From contig JAXCGZ010009449.1 of assembly GCA_037179515.1 (NCBI GenBank), forward strand, positions 189,001 to 253,000: a DNA stretch of 64,000 bases, in the 5' to 3' direction. The DNA is from Halocaridina rubra (taxonomy: Eukaryota; Arthropoda; Malacostraca; Decapoda; Atyidae). The position numbers were made by a program, and so were the translations under genes. This document shows positions 52,783-64,000 of the stretch, piece by piece. How positions within the stretch are numbered: the stretch's first letter is position 1; every line of letters begins with the position of its first letter. The notes under the pieces were generated by a model that made no database searches, had not been told where the DNA came from, and saw only the letters and a list, made by a program, of their open reading frames with translations.

Positions 52783-53345
52783 CCCCTACTTATAAACAAC
52801 CGAGTTACGAACATTCACAGATACGAACAAAACCTCCCCATTATCTACCCATGTATTAATGTGTGTATTACTGTACTGTACTGTATTATTATATTATTAC
52901 TGTGTTAAAGTTAATTAATACTGTATATTCTATGTTTTTTGTAGTCCTTAAGTGTCTTTAGTCCATGTAGTAGGTTGGCCCTTGGCATCACCCGCCCGTT
53001 GCAATACTACAGCTGAAAGGTCTTTTGGACTTGAATAGGATTTTGCAGGACAGTTCGATATTAAGTCTTCCTTCAGTTACGGATCTTTTTCTATGTCTAC
53101 ATCAACACCGAATATTCTTGGATATTCGTTACACATCTCTTACTATCCCTTCACATCTGACAAGTCATAACACTTGCCATCTCTGTTTTTCTTTACATTT
53201 TGTTTTCTTTGTACCCATGCCCGATGGGGGCATATTTATTTATTTATTTATTTTGCCTGTCCTGGTGTCACAATCATTAAAATAAAAAAAGTACTGTACA
53301 GTACTGCCTATGTATGTAATGTACCTAACTCGTTCGTATGTTAAG
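52783..53345 (-). mobile_element. Family G repeat carrying an inverted family H copy
   Basis: The family G ends read CTTATAAACAACCGAGTTAC (left) and CTAACTCGTTCGTATGTTAAG (right), inverted. Family H (52968-53290) sits inside on the plus strand, with GTAGGTTGGCCCTTGGCAT at its 5' end and GGTGTCACAATCAT plus A-rich tail at its 3' end. It is inserted next to a GTACTGTACAGTACTG palindrome, the same site as in the copies at 31885 and 54020. Confidence 0.65.
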
Positions 53346-53642
53346 ATTCATTTTATGAACTTCTTCCATTTTTGGACTAGCCTTTTTTTCTGATAGATTT
53401 TGATGTACTTTGAATTAATTTGATAATTGTTTTTCTTGGAATTCACCATTATTTGTGTTAGGGCCGATATTAGTGGTCGGCGGTGGGAACTTATATAATT
53501 TAATCTAACCCAGCTTATCTAACCTAACTCAAACTAGAAGCCGTACATACCTTAAGAGGGTGAATTTGTTACACATTTCAGAAAGTGATGATAACACTGA
53601 TTTCTTGAGTAGACTGTGGAAAGGGTGCATAATGCAAATCTA

Positions 53643-53930
<288 letters not shown>

Positions 53931-53935
53931 AAAAA

Positions 53936-53937
<2 letters not shown>

Positions 53938-54020
<83 letters not shown>
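53938..54020. repeat. (TA)n microsatellite
   Basis: About 41 TA units between a family D element and a family G copy. Confidence 0.95.
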
Positions 54021-54021
<1 letters not shown>

Positions 54022-54023
<2 letters not shown>

Positions 54024-54440
54024 TACCGTACGAACAAGTTAGGTTCCAGAATGCTGTTCTTAAGTAGAATTGTTCTTAAGTTGCGTTTATATAAAAAAAG
54101 TACTGTCCTGTACATATATATGCAGTACTGTACAGTACATTTTTTTTTATGATTATGACACCAGGAATGGAAAAATAAAATAAAACTGCCCTCATCAGGC
54201 CTGGGCACAATGAAAACAAAGATATAGTGTTGTGACTTGTCATACACTTGGGCTAAAGACACTTGACTAGTACATAAAACATTAAATATACAGTATTAAT
54301 GAATGTTAATGCAACAATAATAATGTAATGATACTGCACAGTACTGTGCATGCATTATTACATGGGTAGATAATGGTTAGGTTTTTCTTCGTATTTGTGA
54401 AAGTTTGTAACTTGGTTGTTTGTAAGCAGAGGAGCTTCTG
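54022..54440 (+). mobile_element. Family G repeat with inverted family H segment
   Basis: Starts CGTACGAACAAGTTAGGTTC, has GTACTGTACAGTAC, then inverted family H at 54140-54260 (GATTATGACACCAGGAATGG, CTCATCAGGCCTGGGCACA). Family G resumes at GGGCTAAAGACACTTGAC and ends GTTTGTAAGCAGAGGAGCTT. Confidence 0.65.
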
Positions 54441-55154
54441 TATTCTTTATGTAAAATATGTTTTGAGTATTTCCTAATTCTAATTCATGATATACGTTGG
54501 ATCCTCACTAGCATTAGTTCAATATATCCTAATCAGATTCCAGGTACTTTAATGTACAGTATTCCTTTCCATAGTACTAGTAATGCTGAAAAAACTTTCG
54601 AAGGCTTTCAAACTTTCAAATCTTGTGTTAGTCACTTCCTGACTCGCTCACTTTACAAATGAGGTACCACGGCCCTTCATTGTATTATATTTTACTTATG
54701 GGAAATATATATTTACATTATGTAAAGGATGTATAAAAATTTATGTTCAGGTGTGTTAGCTCTCACAAAGTGAAAAAAGTATGAATTATTTTTTCAGGAA
54801 ATGCTTGTGAAAATAACTCAAAAACCATGTTTTAGTTCTACACATAGAATAACTGCTTAAAACTGTAGTGTAGTGGCTAGTCATGGAGAGGATATGGCAA
54901 AATAATACTCTGACAGCGCATCTCTGCTATGCGTATACTGTACATTATTCTGTATCATCCTCATCCTTGTTTTAAAAATATAAAAGAAACTTAAGAACCT
55001 GTGCAAGCAATTGACTTTTGTTCCTATGCATTAGTTATGGTTGTATGGGGATTCCCGATGTTGGTACACCTGTTAATTTGAAATTCATACAAATATACAT
55101 AAATTTCAGATAAAAGCAATAGATATTAGAATTTACTTATTATTAAGTGTATAG

Positions 55155-55300
55155 GGAAAAATGGGGACTCATGCGGTGACAGACCTGCGTTCAAACTCCC
55201 CACTGGATTCTATCATGGGTATCCAGCATCTGATCCCCCATCTCCAATCTGTCTGTGTCCTCCCCCATTATGAGGATTAATAGTAATACAAAGCATATGA
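55155..55300 (+). mobile_element. tRNA-derived SINE, family B (diverged)
   Basis: GTGACAGACCTGCGTTCAAA, GATCCCCCATCTCCAATC, CTGTCTGTGTCCTCCCCC, GAGGATTAATAGTAATACA. It ends about 45 bp before the acceptor of the first coding exon of the gene that follows. Confidence 0.6.
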
Positions 55301-55350
55301 AAAATATGTATATAAATGTCTCAAATACTTTGTCTGCTTTTAGATCTAAA

Positions 55351-62484
<7,134 letters not shown>

Positions 62485-62559
62485 GTAAATTTTTTTTTTT
62501 TTTAAGAAAACTTTCCCCAATATTTTTTTCAAATCTATAATACACCATAATGTGTCACA

Positions 62560-62690
62560 TATGGTCCTCATTCGAATGGGGGTGGGCACAGTCATGTTGG
62601 ATCTGGGAAATTCTGGCTGGATGTCCCTCCTAACGCCCCGCCTTTTCATATATAAAGCAGTATTCTGTTGACGGGAGCGTGGTGACTACA
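62560..62690 (-). mobile_element. tRNA-derived SINE, family B
   Basis: GTCCTCATTCGAATGGGGGT, GGGCACAGTCATGTTGGATC, GGCTGGATGTCCCTCCTAA, CGCCCCGCC. It begins about 75 bp past the exon ending at 62484. Confidence 0.6.
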
Positions 62691-62699
62691 GCTGTAATA

Positions 62700-64000
62700 A
62701 AGGTATTGAGCTAAACAAACTTGTCCTTCCTCATTTTCTTTGCCAGTGGTTTTGTGGCAAAATATCACGGAAGGAGGAATTGCCAGCCCCCTGTACTCCT
62801 GTTTCCCTTTTAGGTTCCTCTGACAGAACACAAGTAGTATAGAACTAGTATTCTTCTCTCACTACCTCAGAGGAAAATCAGATTGGATTTTGATTGTTCT
62901 TTTTATGTTCTGCTCATATATACTGTGATTATACTTTTGCATCATTCTGTGTAGTTTCTTGAAAGTTTAATTATTAATAAAAGCAGTTTGCAAAAAAAAT
63001 ATATATATATTTTGATATATAGTTTCCCATTTCATAAACCAGTGAGAATAATGAAATTTTTTTTTTCTTTTTTGCTATATAACACTTTTTACAACTTTTT
63101 AAATATTACTTTTACCCCTAACGCGGGTGGCAGGAATGCCTCCTTTGCGTTCCCCAGCGTATCAGAGTTGTCGACTAATTGGAGCTATACGAGGAGACTT
63201 TGAAATCTCCTCTCTTGTATATTCCTATTACAAGGAGTCAAGATTTTTGCTTTGACTCAGCCATCCTCCTTATAAGGAGGATCATGGCTTTTGTATATAG
63301 ATATAGATAAAACATTTAATAGATAAAAATGTTAAGCAAAGATATACTGATTTTCTTTATGCTGTTTATGAGGATTTGACATCAGAAAGAGTAAAAAGCA
63401 TGTAAAAGATACAGTGAATTAGTGTGAAATTATACACAACTTATGTATCTAATGTAAAAGCCAAAATTACCGTTATAAGAGGGGTGGCTGAATCAAAGCA
63501 AAAACACCAGACTCGTTTTGGGAGCAGATTCCCCGTCCTCTTGCTTCGCCCTGGTCAATCGAGGTTTGCAACACCCAGCAGAACATGGAGGAGGTGTTCT
63601 TGCCCTTCCCTCTTAGGGATAATATGCAACCTACTTTTGATATATTTCACTGAACAAAATCAAGTTCTTATTATAGTGCCTGGGAGCCTGAGGCCTAGTT
63701 CTGGAATTATACCTGGGCAGTGGCAGAATTAGTACCAGATTGTCGAATCCCATTTTACCATTCCCAAATTGGCAATTACCATTTTGCCAATCCCAAATTG
63801 TCTACTCCTATTCAATCAATGTAATTATCAACCACCTAACCTAATCTAACCTAACCTAAATAAATCCCTGCAGTAGCATGTGTGTACTAACTAATACAGT
63901 AGTAAATTCAGATTATTAGGTATCAGCAATATGGGAATCAGCAATTTGGGAATTGGCAAACTGGAACGCTATCCAATGGTAATAGCTTGTACATATATGT
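62700..64000. other. Intronic or distal region with no exon found; CCTAA tract
   Basis: No in-frame continuation (an acceptor followed by a phase-2-compatible frame) could be supported here. Family E-like fragments lie near 63245-63295 and 63475-63620. CCTAACCTAATCTAACCTAA lies at 63836-63856. Short repeats of CCAAATTG(T/G)C and GGGAATCAGCAATTTGGGAA between 63740 and 63965 are inverted with respect to each other. Confidence 0.45.

Overview
This is eukaryotic, intron-rich, repeat-dense nuclear DNA, most likely from a decapod crustacean or a close relative. The evidence is long (TA)n, (GA)n and (ATT)n microsatellites, several tRNA-derived SINE families, CR1/jockey-like LINE fragments, short interstitial arrays of the arthropod telomere word CCTAA/TTAGG, and animal gene structure. 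The species cannot be read from sequence alone. There are no rRNA genes, CRISPR arrays, prophages or bacterial operons.

Four gene models are supported. (1) A minus-strand gene (8483 down to 1822, continuing off the left edge) encodes an unrecognised secreted acidic protein. It has six exons, every junction is phase 1, and it carries an 11-residue Thr-Glu-Glu repeat. (2) An intact four-exon plus-strand gene (33646-37952) encodes the spliceosomal DEAD-box helicase DDX23/Prp28, 793 aa. (3) A complete six-exon minus-strand gene (47689-40254) encodes a 258-aa short-chain dehydrogenase of the C-factor/sniffer type, with one GC-AG intron. (4) A plus-strand gene (55351-62484, continuing off the right edge) has eight mutually in-frame exons and encodes a helical protein I do not recognise. 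An intronless ORF at 27991-28395 carries a TSC22-type leucine zipper, and one further isolated exon is possible at 30636-30401 (minus).

The remainder, roughly 9-33 kb and the introns, is mobile-element and satellite DNA. It includes a 115-bp tandem array made from the palm region of a LINE reverse transcriptase (9.6-10.4 kb) and a cluster of CR1-like LINE 3' ends (25.4-27.9 kb). It also holds a hairpin PIF/Harbinger-like MITE (20884-21114) and about twelve copies of a tRNA-derived SINE, three with recognisable target-site duplications. Other families are nested in one another, and there are 16 or more (TA)n arrays up to about 280 bp. The genes share no evident pathway: a splicing helicase and an SDR enzyme are housekeeping-type, and the other two are uncharacterised. 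The three genes with a located start codon all begin translation 7-16 nt after a splice acceptor, which implies a separate upstream 5' leader exon or leader in each case.
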